Origin: Dicyema japonicum
Taxonomy: Eukaryota > Dicyemida > Rhombozoa > Dicyemidae
Assembly: GCA_011109175.1 (NCBI GenBank)
Contig: RDEW01000107.1
Span: forward strand, 4,433 to 36,005
Length of the DNA: 31,573 nucleotides
Direction of reading: 5' to 3'
The notes under the pieces were generated by a model. The model did no database searches. It saw only the letters and a program-made list of their open reading frames with translations, and was not told the DNA's origin. The translations under genes were made by a program, and so were the position numbers. Positions 20,501-29,495 of the stretch are shown piece after piece. How positions within the stretch are numbered: position 1 is the first letter of the stretch; each line of letters opens with the position of its first letter.

Positions 20501-21084
20501 AAAATTATTTTAATAAAAATCAAATAAACTAAAATTGTTTTTCTTAAAGAAATAATTAATGATTGATCGAGATCCTCTGACATTTCGTCAAATTGCTTAG
20601 CTTTGTGTCTCTAGAATTAGTCACAATTCACCTTGTGTTCCAATCACTTTCCTTTTTCACTTTGATTTAAAAGTGAAATTCTTGCTTCACTCACAATTTC
20701 CTAAAATTTTTGTAACTAATAGTTAGTTAGTAAAATGGCCTCACTTGCTTGTAGGAGTCTAGCGGCAATTAAGAAGGATGCAGCAAATGCTGTCGATTCT
20801 ATAGATCGGTTATTCTTGTAGACAGACAGTAATATTTTAGGAAATTAAAAAAGTAATTTACATTCAACTCGGAAAATTTGTAAAAGGCTATGTTAGATTT
20901 CGAGTGCATCTTATTTTTATGGAAGATTAATATTAGACATTTAATTTTTACAATCGTATTATTGTAACTACACATATTTTAAAGTATACCGCTTTTTTGT
21001 TTCTGAATGCAATATCTTAGTGATATTCTTTTAACTACTGTTTAGGTAACTAAAATTTATTTAAGAAAGAAAATAGAGTAACGG
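20501..21084. other. No firm gene; small ORF with intron-like follow-on
   Basis: ATG at about 20735 opens a 28-codon frame (MASLACRSLAAIKKDAANAV...). A 23-nt GTAGAC...TTTTAG stretch follows, but joining there adds only a few codons (LKK-stop). Unsupported. Confidence 0.25.
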
Positions 21085-21560
21085 TTATATAGAAGCTGCC
21101 CAGACTGCGTGGCTATTCCTTCTCAGGATAGCGAGCGAGATTCGCTAGAACAACCAGCAGCGCTCACGAGCGTCTCCTTTTCGAGTAGCGATCCGAATTC
21201 CTAGACGACTAAAGAATTCCAGCGTCGCAGTCGCAAGGGAACCAGACGTCTCAACGGTGAGTGGAACAATCAAAAAATCCTTGGACAGGAGCGCGTACTT
21301 TTCCCGTTTCATCTTCTCGGCCTTCTCAGCGGCAGAACAGGGTCCAGAGGCACTCTGGAGTAGGTTGAAAGAGGCAAATGTGTCGTTGCAGGTAACATCC
21401 CAGACAAGAGGTTTCTCAGCTTCAAAAAGGAAGTTTGTCATCTTATCTGGTCGTTTCCCGTCCCCCGCAAAAGCCGACAGGTTCGAGCACGGAGAGTGTC
21501 GGCGGAGTCCAAAGCTCGCATAACGACTTTGTTCAAGGCCATTGGTAACTCTCTGGTAAG
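21085..21560 (-). mobile_element. Best-preserved LINE ORF2 post-RT module
   Basis: The minus frame is nearly continuous: ALNKVVMRALDSADT, GDGKRPDKMTNFLF, PLVWDVTCNDTFASF, AAEKAEKMKREKYALL, FLIVPLTVETSGS, FSRLGIRIATRKGD. Then a TAG replaces the usual Gln codon of the QRIS motif (stop-RISLAILRRNSHAVWA). There is one frame change near 21450. Clearly GC-richer than its surroundings, which suggests a younger insertion. Truncated at its 5' side; no RT domain present. Confidence 0.7.
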
Positions 21561-21759
21561 GGAATAAATTTTGTCTTTAGCAACAAATTTATGCAATTTT
21601 CTCCACAGACGAATAACGTTAAATAAAATACTTGATATTCGTACTTCACTTGGATATTCTTTTCAATAAACTATGGAATAATCTCTTAGATTGGTAGAAC
21701 TCAATTATTACTTTTATTCTGAAGACTGGAAAGCAAAAGGGAGATCGAGCCATCCACAG

Positions 21760-22000
21760 TCATAACTCACTGATTTGCTCGAAAGCAAAACTCCATTAAA
21801 AACTAATACTTTAGGTGATACTCCATCACTTCCACAATCAAAATTTAACACGAATTTAGTCTTGAACACGTCTTCAACATTTAACTGTGGACTTCTTAAT
21901 GCGAAGCCACCGACAGAAATAGTTTTCATTGACATGAAAAGGCATTCGACACTGCGTCGATTAAACATCTCATTGCCTAAAACTACTCCACTACCAAAAT
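21760..22000 (+). mobile_element. Possible RT fragment (palm motif A)
   Basis: Around 21925-21985 the plus strand reads FIDMK then, one base out of frame, KAFDTASIKHLIA, close to the D..KAFD...H..L motif of LINE reverse transcriptases. An overlapping 84-codon minus frame (21968-21714) is of similar length and cannot be excluded. Confidence 0.38.
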
Positions 22001-22009
22001 CAGATTAAG

Positions 22010-22619
22010 ATCGAGATTGACTCAGACCTCCCACTCTCCAATATGTAACCTGTTCTTCTGAGAAATAGCTGTCGCGAAATGATTTACACTTTCCGAGATG
22101 GAACGTGCAAAATTTAATAAGCTAAATTAAAAAAGTTTTCTTTCTAGCGGGTATAATCAACACTAAGAATCATGGTGAACGAGAGAGTCTGCGTATCATG
22201 ATTGGCTTTTTCTCAGATTCGACGTATTGACCCGCACATGTGACGTTTTAAAGAAATCTTTCGTTTTAGGCGTGATGAGCATCAATAAATTTACGGTTTC
22301 GCGTTTTGTATTTTCTGACTATTCAGACTTTACTGATAAATTTACTAAAAAAATTATTTTGATGTCTATAATATGACTAAATTGTATGATATCGTACTTT
22401 CCGAAGAACCATGTCAGTTATCGCTCCCCANTGGAGATATAGTCCGTGATGTCACCAGCCGCTCTTTCCCATAGTTAATAAATAATATTTTGTTGTTAAT
22501 AAATTTTTCACATTAAAAAAATAAAAAAATTCAAAATTTTATTAAAAAACAATTTTAAATTAAGAAGACTCTCGAATCAGATTCCACGTGCATATATTTT
22601 ATGTGAACAGATATATTCA
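22010..22619. other. No gene seen
   Basis: Contains an undetermined base at 22431; no supported frame. Confidence 0.4.
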
Positions 22620-22830
22620 GAAAGTCAATATATGAAGTTCCGCCAACCTTGCATATTTTTCATTTTTCCTTTTAACCAGGAATTGGCATACGAGGACTTA
22701 TCCCGTAAGCAAGATTTAGAGCAAAATTACGCGTTTTCTCAAATTTCTTTATGACTTTTTTTGAGTCTTACCATATTTCTAAACCAATAATTTTGCAAGA
22801 AATATTTCGGAATTGTAGACATAACAAACA
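22620..22830 (-). repeat. Dispersed LINE-derived repeat, copy 1
   Basis: Matches 28510-28710 (GTTCC.CCAACCTTGCA.ATTTTT, then CGTAAGC..G...TAGAGCAAA). The second copy lies just 3' of an RT fragment on the minus strand, so this is the same element's downstream part. Confidence 0.5.
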
Positions 22831-23250
22831 AAGGTCTCATTACAGTCGTCACAAGTTATTAATTTTTAAATTATTCTTCATTAACAGCATGCATTTATTA
22901 CTACAATGCGACCCTGAATTAGGATAGACGCCAGTTGACGCATTTTATGAGTTTTTTAATCAGCATTTTGGCTGAGTAAAATGAAAACTAAAATTTTGGG
23001 GTACAGTAAAATTGTGCGGCATCAATTTCTAAACTACATTTCGCGCCTAACCACCTTGTTTCATTGCAGTCGCTTATGTCGACGATAAATGCAAGTGGGT
23101 CACTGAAGTTGTCTAATGTTCTGATGCCAGGATACATCCTGTTGAACTGGCGATTCTGTTTAACTGTGGCGATAGTAGAGGATCGGATGAAAAGAAATAC
23201 CAAGTCTATAACTCTCTTTCTAAGAAGAGAAAGGTCCTTGAGAAAATATA
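22831..23250. other. No gene seen
   Basis: Overlapping frames on both strands around 22988-23261 are mutually exclusive; neither is supported. Confidence 0.35.
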
Positions 23251-23443
23251 GAATTAGTTAAAATTCTACGACGCTCACTGAATTTGTATACAACAAAAAG
23301 ACCATCCTACCAATGGTCCAGGACAAGGACCTCAAACAGATTGAGAAGCAAATCAGAGATGAAGAGGATTTAGATAGACCACTGAAGATTGCTTGTGGCA
23401 GGAACATAAGAAAAGGTTTCTCGGTTGCACATGATTTGCCATG
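23251..23443 (+). other. Unrecognised charged reading-frame fragment
   Basis: An open stretch of about 60 codons without a start (contains TEFVYNKKTILPMVQDKD, KQIEKQIRDEEDLDRP and GRNIRKGFSVAHDLP) ending in TGA. Its charge pattern and higher GC look coding. A 24-nt GT-AG candidate lies just upstream (23231-23254, GTCCTT...AATTAG), but joining there does not keep the frame. Probably a gene or transposon fragment. Confidence 0.3.
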
Positions 23444-23714
23444 ACCACAACATTAGTGATAATATTGAGTGGCTTGAAGCACGTGATGCTCATATATTGA
23501 ATTTGTATTTCTGCCAAAAAATACAACTCCCTACATGTAACCGTTAGATATGGGGATATTCGAGACCTTCAAAGATTATGATTCCAATTCCAAATCCTTA
23601 GTCAAATTCAGAATATTGAAAATTAATTTAAACAGTATATTTTAAATAAAATAATTAATTATAACAAAATGAAGAAATAAATAAATAAAAAATAATCTCA
23701 GTCGACATAATCGA

Positions 23715-24070
23715 CGTTGCGTCTTCTCTAACGATTGCAACGTAGTTCAACTGGAGAAGCCACTGGGTCTCACGTGTGTCGTGGATTTTGAGTGTAACCA
23801 GACGTACCAGCTTTTTGCAGAATCCAAGGGATTTCCCACTTATTCCTCCAGTGATCTTAGCTACAATGGGACAGAACGTGAATCTGTCAACAGCACTTCG
23901 TATTTTTTCCTTGACCTTATTAGTTATCCCGATCCCAACAATGTTGAATGGACAAAGGGCATTGATGAACGCAGAATATCAATAAGTTACAGAAAGATTG
24001 TAATTCCGACAGGCCATTTTCCTTCTCCTCTGTCAAGGCAGACTGGTTCCAATATGGAAGGGAAAAATAG
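23715..24070 (-). mobile_element. LINE ORF2 tail, minus strand
   Basis: Minus frames: GEGKWPVGITIF, then after a frame change KVKEKIRSAVDRFTFCPIVA, ITGGISGKSLGF, RETQWLLQLNYVAIV and DATSIM. This follows the module order KRPDG / K..KY..L...F.F.P.A / ETSG / LLQRLS.AI.RGNA. An overlapping plus-strand frame of 111 codons is a shadow. Confidence 0.55.
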
Positions 24071-24098
24071 TTCATTTTTAAAACTAATACTTTGTCAG

Positions 24099-24404
24099 TT
24101 AATCATGATTATTTAAGAAATCTAAAAATACGTATTTTTTTTCTGGCAGTTGATTCGTATTTTTCGTTATTAAAATGAAACACAAAATAAAGTTTAAAGA
24201 CCGCAGTCCTAACTGAGTGACTATTTCTTTCAGAATTGCACGGAAATCCATTTTTTTATTACTAGCAATATAGCCACTTTTATTATCACCCAATACAAGT
24301 GATTTCTGATAGATAATCTTCCAAGTTCTTTCTCTCTCATCACAGGAGAGATTTAACTGAAGAAATAATTAAAAAAATACAGTCGACACTCGCAAATTGA
24401 CCAT
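24099..24404 (-). CDS. Small two-exon gene, unknown helical protein
   Basis: Exon 1 is 24404-24381 (MVNLRVST), the intron is 24380-24357 (24 nt, GTATTT...TTCAG, phase 0) and exon 2 is 24356-24099; the product is 93 aa. Exon 2 begins LNLSCDERERTWKIIYQ, contains MDFRAILKEIVTQLGLRSL and ends FLDFLNNHD before TAA. The 24-nt intron matches the local intron size, and splicing joins an ATG in an A-rich context to the open frame. The product is charged and helical with a hydrophobic stretch (NFILCFILI). I recognise no family. An exon of a larger gene or a transposon remnant is possible. Confidence 0.42.
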
Positions 24405-24514
24405 TTTTGGTTTAAAATTTTGTGGCCAATTTGAAAAAATAAAATCAATAAATTTGAAAACAGTGAACAAATAATTTTTTAGAAAATGCCTTAAATTAAA
24501 AAACGAATTTATGT

Positions 24515-24520
24515 TTTATT
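24515..24520 (-). terminator. Poly(A) signal of the gene at 24538-24768
   Basis: AATAAA on the minus strand 18 nt after the TAA. Confidence 0.45.
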
Positions 24521-24537
24521 AAAATAAAATTTAATTT

Positions 24538-24768
24538 TTAAATGTTTTTCTTTGCTTCGATAATTCCTGCTGTGTACCTTCTTTTTGAAGAAATTAGAGA
24601 AACTTCATGTTCATTCTCAACATTGGCTAAGAGTTCCCTTTCCATTGCAGCTAATCTAACTAAAATATATTTTTTGTATACGTGTTTTATTTTTTCCGAT
24701 TCTTGTTCATTATTTTCCGAATATTCTGAATAATTTTCAATTCCATTAAATGCTGCCTTGGTAGGCAT
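24538..24768 (-). CDS. Small single-exon gene, unknown helical protein
   Basis: 76-aa frame from the second of two nearby ATGs. The N-terminus is acidic (ENYSEYSENNEQES); the rest is a charged helix (YKKYILVRLAAMERELLANV ... SSKRRYTAGIIEAKKNI). The TAA is followed about 18 nt later by AATAAA (minus strand, 24520-24515), a good end signal. It lies tail-to-head with the small gene at 24099-24404 on the same strand. Codon use and charge pattern look coding; no family recognised. Confidence 0.45.
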   Translation of the reverse strand: MPTKAAFNGIENYSEYSENNEQESEKIKHVYKKYILVRLAAMERELLANVENEHEVSLISSKRRYTAGIIEAKKNI

Positions 24769-24784
24769 TATTCATGGTGAGTTA

Positions 24785-25146
24785 ATTATAGTTGATTTAA
24801 CCGAAGAACATTGTAAAAGAAGGTTTCAATCTCTTCGTAGTCAAATAAAACGCATTCAATGAAAGTCACTCTTATTTAAATAGTCATGTTAATGGCATCC
24901 GAACAAGAACAAAGATATTTGTAATGATGAATTTAATAATATAATGTATTATGCAACATTAGGACATCTTCGCGAAAATAATAAAAAATATAAGAGTGCT
25001 GACCCACAGACATTTTTGCCAGAAAATTTCATTTGTTAGAAAAGCACTGACAATACTTTCCGAAAGCCAGAATAATGCTACAGCTAATAGATTAGAACTG
25101 TACTTGACTTGTGTGAAGAGCATGTCGTCTAATCGTGAGAATTAGT
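24785..25146 (+). pseudogene. Decayed member A of the small secreted family
   Basis: Matches copies B and C from the intron onward: intron-like GTGAGTTAATTATAG..., then HCKRR, DICNDEFNN, MYYATLGHLRE, FCQKI and LYLTCV. It needs at least two frame corrections (near 24910 and 25015) and has a stop near 24857 (CAATGA). The first exon is missing; homology begins at the intron, directly next to the start of the minus-strand gene at 24768. The 3' flank, including an AATAAA and an ACAAATCAG inverted-repeat arm, is shared with copy B, so gene and flank were duplicated together. Confidence 0.68.
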
Positions 25147-25235
25147 TAGCTAATGGATAATTTTACTTCCTCAGTTAAAATCGTTATCAATAAATTTTCT
25201 ATTCATTAAATATAGGATTAAAATAATTAGTGCCA

Positions 25236-25331
25236 TTAGGAACAAATCAGGCTAGAGCAGGTCAAAGGAAATAATCATCCCTTGGACATCGTTTGCTACG
25301 TCTAATTGTCTTCGATCTGATTTGTTCCTAA
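25236..25331. repeat. 96-bp inverted-repeat element
   Basis: Perfect 15-bp arms TTAGGAACAAATCAG (25236-25250) and its complement (25317-25331). Lies 90 bp after pseudogene A. Could be a MITE-like element or a hairpin in the 3' flank. Confidence 0.6.
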
Positions 25332-25889
25332 TTCTTTTGTTCTAACAAGTAAAACAAGCCAAATAAAGTATCTTGTACAATTTACTAAACTGATCCGTGA
25401 TAGTTAAATTAATCCAAATGATCATTACATCAGGTATAATTTAGATTATAAACTTTTTTGTTCTTTATTAAGTTTTCTTTGTTGTTTTGTATTGTCGTGA
25501 AGTACTAATATTGCATAAAATAACTTTATCATTTAGGATAGTGACTTCCAGTTCTATTCGTTAAGTCAACAATATTATTTACTTTTAGATTTCTTTTTGT
25601 GTTCAATATGCTCGAGTCAGAAAGTATTCTTTTCTGTTTATCGAGTTTTATGAATTATTATGGTTTTCGGAAACTCTAAAAAATAACATTTTTAGGATTT
25701 TATAATTCTTGATATTTCATAATCTGATATCACAATCATCATATATACAGTAAGATAGCTACTAGTTCTCTTTCCTTTTTTTACTGTAGTGGTATGTTCA
25801 TATGATCCACATGTTCATGTGTGTCCAGTTCAAAGGTGGCTCGAAAAAGGGTCATTTATCTCCTACTGAGGTATCACGCAGTCATTACT
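25332..25889. other. No gene seen
   Basis: AT-rich spacer between the inverted-repeat element and a SINE. Confidence 0.4.
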
Positions 25890-26145
25890 ATTCTGGTTCT
25901 AATTGTTGAATGTTCCGCACATTTATGATGATTTGGTATTACGATTGACGCTGTCATCAATAAATGCTTCACTGCAGAACCAGATCTTTCAAGTAAGACT
26001 GACACTCAGGAAAAAAAAAAAAAAAGTTAAAGGACATTACTTGGTTCTCTTCCCTTAATACGGTTCGTTACTCTAACAAAGTGTGTCCTGTTTATGCAGA
26101 ACTATAAATAACAAGATTTCGCGAAAAGGTTGTTAATATTAATTT
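25890..26145 (+). mobile_element. SINE copy, degraded head
   Basis: Body matches 15500-15715: TTGACGCTGTCATCAATAAA, CACTGCAGAAC, ACTGACACTCAGG plus an A-run, CAAAGTGTGTCCTGTTTATG and CGCGAAAAGG. The B-box region is eroded. Confidence 0.62.
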
Positions 26146-26238
26146 TTATTATATCGATAAAAATATATTTGAGTCGATTTTAGCTTAATTTAACATTTCT
26201 AAACTCAAAGTGAATTAATGACATGAATGTTACGATGG

Positions 26239-26613
26239 TGACTTATCCATATTCTCTATTGCAATAAATGTATGGGTTAGCTTCTTGATGAATAAAGCGC
26301 CTTTTCTTCTTCGTAACGTGAACTTGGACGAGGTAAAGTACTCAAAAACATCGGAAACCAGAGGTTCTAAACGAAGCACTGTCTTATGCTCGTAATATCT
26401 GAATTAAATCCCGTAAGCCAAAAAATTAAAAATCTTCCAAGAACTGTCATAATCGTGAATGGTAGCTAAAATTTTCAACTCACGTTTATTCTGTAGACAT
26501 AGTCCTTCTCTCAGTGGAATAGAAATTCGAAATTTCTTTGCTTTAAAAAATACTTGAAAGTTGAATATATCTCTAGCAAGCAACCTTCTCGGAGGCGTGC
26601 AAAGAGCTGTCAT
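26239..26613 (-). pseudogene. Interrupted unknown reading frame
   Basis: Minus-strand frame beginning MTALCTPPRRLLARD and running past one in-frame TAA (after NFLAYGI) into a second open stretch (FRYYEHKTVLRLEPLVSD ... MDKSPS). No GT-AG pair of the local intron size removes the stop in frame; the only one (46 nt) changes the frame. It is therefore a nonsense-broken gene or chance open frame. No family recognised. Confidence 0.25.
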
Positions 26614-26704
26614 TAGCTTCTACACGTAAACGAAACAGGAATTAAAATTTATTTAACTCAACAATAATTATTGAATAATCACATTAGCAAGATGTTCCAA
26701 TGTT

Positions 26705-26800
26705 ATAAATGATATAGTTCCAGGTTCGAATTTTGCTGATGTACATTCCAAAAAAAGGTTTCTCGCATCTGCGATGCTTATGGTTTGACGGGTGATTTCT
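26705..26800 (+). mobile_element. SINE head fragment
   Basis: TCCAGGTTCGAATTTTGCTG (B box) followed by TCTGCGATGCTTATGGTTTG and ACGGGTGA matches the junction of tRNA head and body at 15440-15520. Body missing. Confidence 0.5.
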
Positions 26801-27003
26801 TGAAAGATAGGGTCAAAAATATCTCAATACCCGATAGTTAAAAGGTTTTAATGGAAATTGGGGATTACCACATATTGGAGTCTTAGTTTAAGCAACTTGA
26901 TGGGTGATACTAATCATGTTATCGACATCAGGTAAGATATATTCTCAGCTGTATGTCGTGTGAGAGCAAAATAAATTTATAAATATGCATTCACATCTTA
27001 TTT

Positions 27004-27013
27004 TATATAAAAG
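27004..27013 (+). promoter_or_regulatory. TATA box of secreted gene B
   Basis: TATATAAAAG about 22 bp before the ATG at 27035, inside a block shared with copy C (TATAAAAGAACA..TACGTTAGC). Implies transcription starts almost at the ATG. Confidence 0.55.
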
Positions 27014-27034
27014 AACATTTACGTTAGCCAAGTA

Positions 27035-27476
27035 ATGCTACCTTTTATGATAAGATTGATTTCTTTACTAATACAGAAAAGACTTCTGGACCCAGCTCAA
27101 ATATTACCAAGTAATTAAATTATAGGTAATTTTAATAGTTCAACAATGTGAAAGAAGGGCTATTTTTATTCTGGTGCAATTTTACAAATGGATACTAAGT
27201 CACTCTCAATTAAAAAATCACATTAATGGTATTCGAAATGAAAACAGGGATATTTGTAATGAAGAATATAATAATATAATGTATTATGCAACATTAGGGC
27301 ATCTTCGCGAACTTAATGAAGAATTTAGAAGGGATAACCCAAAGACTTATTGCCAGAAAATTCCTTATATTCTTGAAGCACTGTCAATATTTTCAGATAA
27401 CCAGAATGCGACAAATAATGGATTTGGACTTTACTTGGCGTGTGTGGAAAGTACATCGTCTAATGTTGAGAATTAG
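27035..27476 (+). CDS. Small secreted four-cysteine helical protein (family member B)
   Basis: Exon 1 is 27035-27110 (76 nt), the intron is 27111-27138 (28 nt, GTAATT...AATAG, phase 1) and exon 2 is 27139-27476; the product is 137 aa. Colinear with copy C: shared QQCER, GIRNEN (AIRNEN in C), CNEEYNN, MYYATLG (MYYCTLG in C), RRDNP, TYC, IPY. Cys 29, 65, 97 and 127 are kept, while positions 43 and 76 are Trp and Ala. The N-terminus (MLPFMIRLISLLIQ) is hydrophobic but followed by KR, a weaker signal peptide than in C. TATA box at 27004-27013. A poly(A) signal AATAAA at 27519-27524 lies 43 nt after the stop. Function unknown; secretion is inferred. Confidence 0.7.
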
Positions 27477-27518
27477 TTAACTAGTTGATAATTTTACTTT
27501 CTCGGTTAAAACGTTATC

Positions 27519-27524
27519 AATAAA
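27519..27524 (+). terminator. Poly(A) signal of secreted gene B
   Basis: AATAAA 43 nt after the stop, conserved in the 3' flank of pseudogene A. Confidence 0.45.
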
Positions 27525-27573
27525 TTTTCTATATTCATTAAAATATCAGGATTATAATATTTAGAAGGTATAA

Positions 27574-27683
27574 GCAACAAATCAGGCTACAGCTGCCGAA
27601 CGGAAGATCGTTATAAAAAATTAAAATAATTCCAATGACCAAGGGTAACCAAACTAACTAACTCATTGATCCTGATTTGTTCC
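27574..27683. repeat. 110-bp inverted-repeat element
   Basis: Arms GCAACAAATCAGG (27574-27586) and CCTGATTTGTTCC (27671-27683), 12 of 13 complementary. Placed about 100 bp after secreted gene B, the same position as the 96-bp element after pseudogene A. Confidence 0.5.
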
Positions 27684-28065
27684 AACGTTCCAGAAGTTGT
27701 CTCCAGGAAACAGATTGTCCCGGGGAAGAATAGTTGGATCCTCTTGATGCCGGACAGGCATTATGCATCTCCTCAGTAAAGTGATCCATTGATGCCATCG
27801 ACTCCATGAATTTTTTTGGGATTCCATGAATTTTTTCTTGTTTTTCTGCACCTCTCCTTGGCAAATCATATCATAGCGTTTACTGCACTGAACAGAGACT
27901 TAATCGCTAGTAATGTGTCAGATCTAATTAAAATAAGATTTCCTAAGAAAAATCTGTTGATGCAATCAACAAAGTCGTCTTTGAGTCTCTTGTACATATT
28001 AGTCTATTGGGAGTTCCCTTTTAACAATTTCTTAAGGGAAATGTCGTCAGTCGGTTAGCAAACTC
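27684..28065 (-). repeat. Transposon-derived repeats
   Basis: 27684-27870 in minus sense shows WITLLRRC and related residues and matches 17090-17200. 27880-28065 is the second copy of the repeat at 10525-10710 (minus sense DDISLKKLL ... KRLKDDFVDCINRFF). Element not identified. Confidence 0.45.
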
Positions 28066-28109
28066 TTCAGCTTTATCATGCGGACTGAATGCCGAATTTT
28101 TAGCATTTT

Positions 28110-28200
28110 GCTGATTTCATTTATTTGGCTCCGAATTTTTTTTAATTTTATTGCCCAAGGATCAATGTGTTAAAAGAGAAAAAATGTTCTGCTGACTAAG
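28110..28200. repeat. Short dispersed repeat
   Basis: TTTTATTGCCCAAGGATCAA and TGTGTTAAAAGA match 5185-5222 (TTTTATTACCCCAGGATCAC, TGTGTTAAAGGA). Confidence 0.45.
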
Positions 28201-28499
28201 TGATCTCAAATCATTAAGAGATCGCAGATTTGAATGCATAGCTAATCTATTTGCAGGGGGAACATGCTAGAATTATCAACTGCGTTTACTGTCCTCCCTT
28301 ATCAACAACGATTAATTGGTGAGAAGATTATTTCAGTACGTCTACTTTAAGTAATTAAGTTATGTGCGAAAATAATAATATGAACGGTAGGGTTTGTCAA
28401 CAGACTTCTACACAGACAGCCTCACAAGAAATCAACAAACTCATGGTTATATTTGAAACTCATGGTTAAGTCTCAAATACTTTAGTTCGGTCTTTGTAA
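28201..28499. other. No gene seen
   Basis: No supported frame. Confidence 0.4.
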
Positions 28500-29165
28500 C
28501 CTCGAATAAGATTTTCGATAGTTCCACCAACCTTGCAAATTTTTCCTTCCACCACAGAAAAATGGTACACGAAAATTTACCTCGTAAGCTTGCTTCAGAG
28601 CAAATTGCAAGTTTTCTCAGATTTTTTGAAAATTAACTGTCACCTTTTTGGTTCGTACCGTTTTTCTTAACCGTTGAACATTCAAGGAAATATTGGGAAG
28701 TAGATGATATTAAAAATGGTATCCTACTCGATTTTAACTTTCTAACTCATAACAGAGCGTTTGTAGCTTTTTTCTTTCGTATTTCGGAATGATTCATGAA
28801 AATACCTCCCTGGTCAATTGAGAGGGCAAGGTATTTCAAAGCCTTCTTCTGAGATATGTTTTGTAACGTGTTCTTTATTTAATTAGCCTCCTGCTTCCAT
28901 TTATCCTCACCACATTACGCTTCTCATCTGCGACTAAAAGAAAGTTTTCATTACACAAATCTTCGATCAGTTCCATGTATTTCTTAAACCGTTGGGTTTA
29001 AAGAGACATGATAAGTTATGACATCATCAGCGTACATCAAGATTTCTGTACGTGGGTTTTCTTGGGAAGGCAATTTATTTTTCAGTTTTCTTGGAAGGCA
29101 TTACAATGTTAATAAAAGTGGACTGAGAACTGAATCCTATCGACACCTCTGTTCAGTCAAATTTC
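28500..29165 (-). mobile_element. LINE reverse-transcriptase fragment
   Basis: Minus frames: DSVLSPLLLTL (RT G.....SPLLF block), then TEILMYADDVITYHVSLN (YADD catalytic box, about 29040-29000), KYMELIEDLCNENF and KRNVVRING. Downstream part 28510-28710 recurs at 22620-22830. Frameshifts between blocks. Confidence 0.65.
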
Positions 29166-29269
29166 ACGAGAATCATATTTTAAAAATTAAAAATTGAATT
29201 ATTATCCTTATTTTTGACTACATGGCGCCATGTGTGCTATATAGCTAGTTTGTCATAATATTTTCCTTC

Positions 29270-29318
29270 CTTTCGATGGCGTCTTTGGAATCACTTTACT
29301 GAGGAGACGCTTAGATTT
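29270..29318 (+). mobile_element. LLRRR-family fragment
   Basis: FLPFDGVFGITLLRRRLDFH in plus sense, matching 17080-17130. Confidence 0.4.
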
Positions 29319-29466
29319 TCATTAATGGGATTATTGGTTTTAGAATCAGGATTGATAATTATATCAATGTTCTCGATTATATATCAGATAAAATATATTT
29401 TCTAGGCTGTTTGATGTATGAAGGCAAAATATTTTTTTAATTTTGCAATGGCACTGGCGCGTTAAA

Positions 29467-29474
29467 TATAAAAG
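29467..29474 (+). promoter_or_regulatory. TATA box of secreted gene C
   Basis: TATAAAAG about 22 bp before the ATG at 29496, in the same conserved block as the B promoter. Confidence 0.55.
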
Positions 29475-29495
29475 AACACATACGTTAGCAAAATA

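Noticed and set aside
20735-20910. Small gene MASLACRSLAAIKK... with a 23-nt intron
   Set aside because: The join adds only a few codons before a stop, and the better downstream frame needs a 49-nt intron.
21257-21523. 88-codon plus-strand ORF
   Set aside because: Antisense shadow of the well-preserved LINE module at 21085-21560.
21556-21580. 25-nt GTAAGG...TTTAG intron on the plus strand
   Set aside because: No supported plus-strand coding sequence flanks it; the neighbouring frame is minus-strand LINE, so the length match is chance.
23781-24116. 111-codon plus-strand ORF as an Ig-like protein
   Set aside because: The minus strand reads as a LINE post-RT module across the same bases in the correct block order; the plus frame is its shadow.
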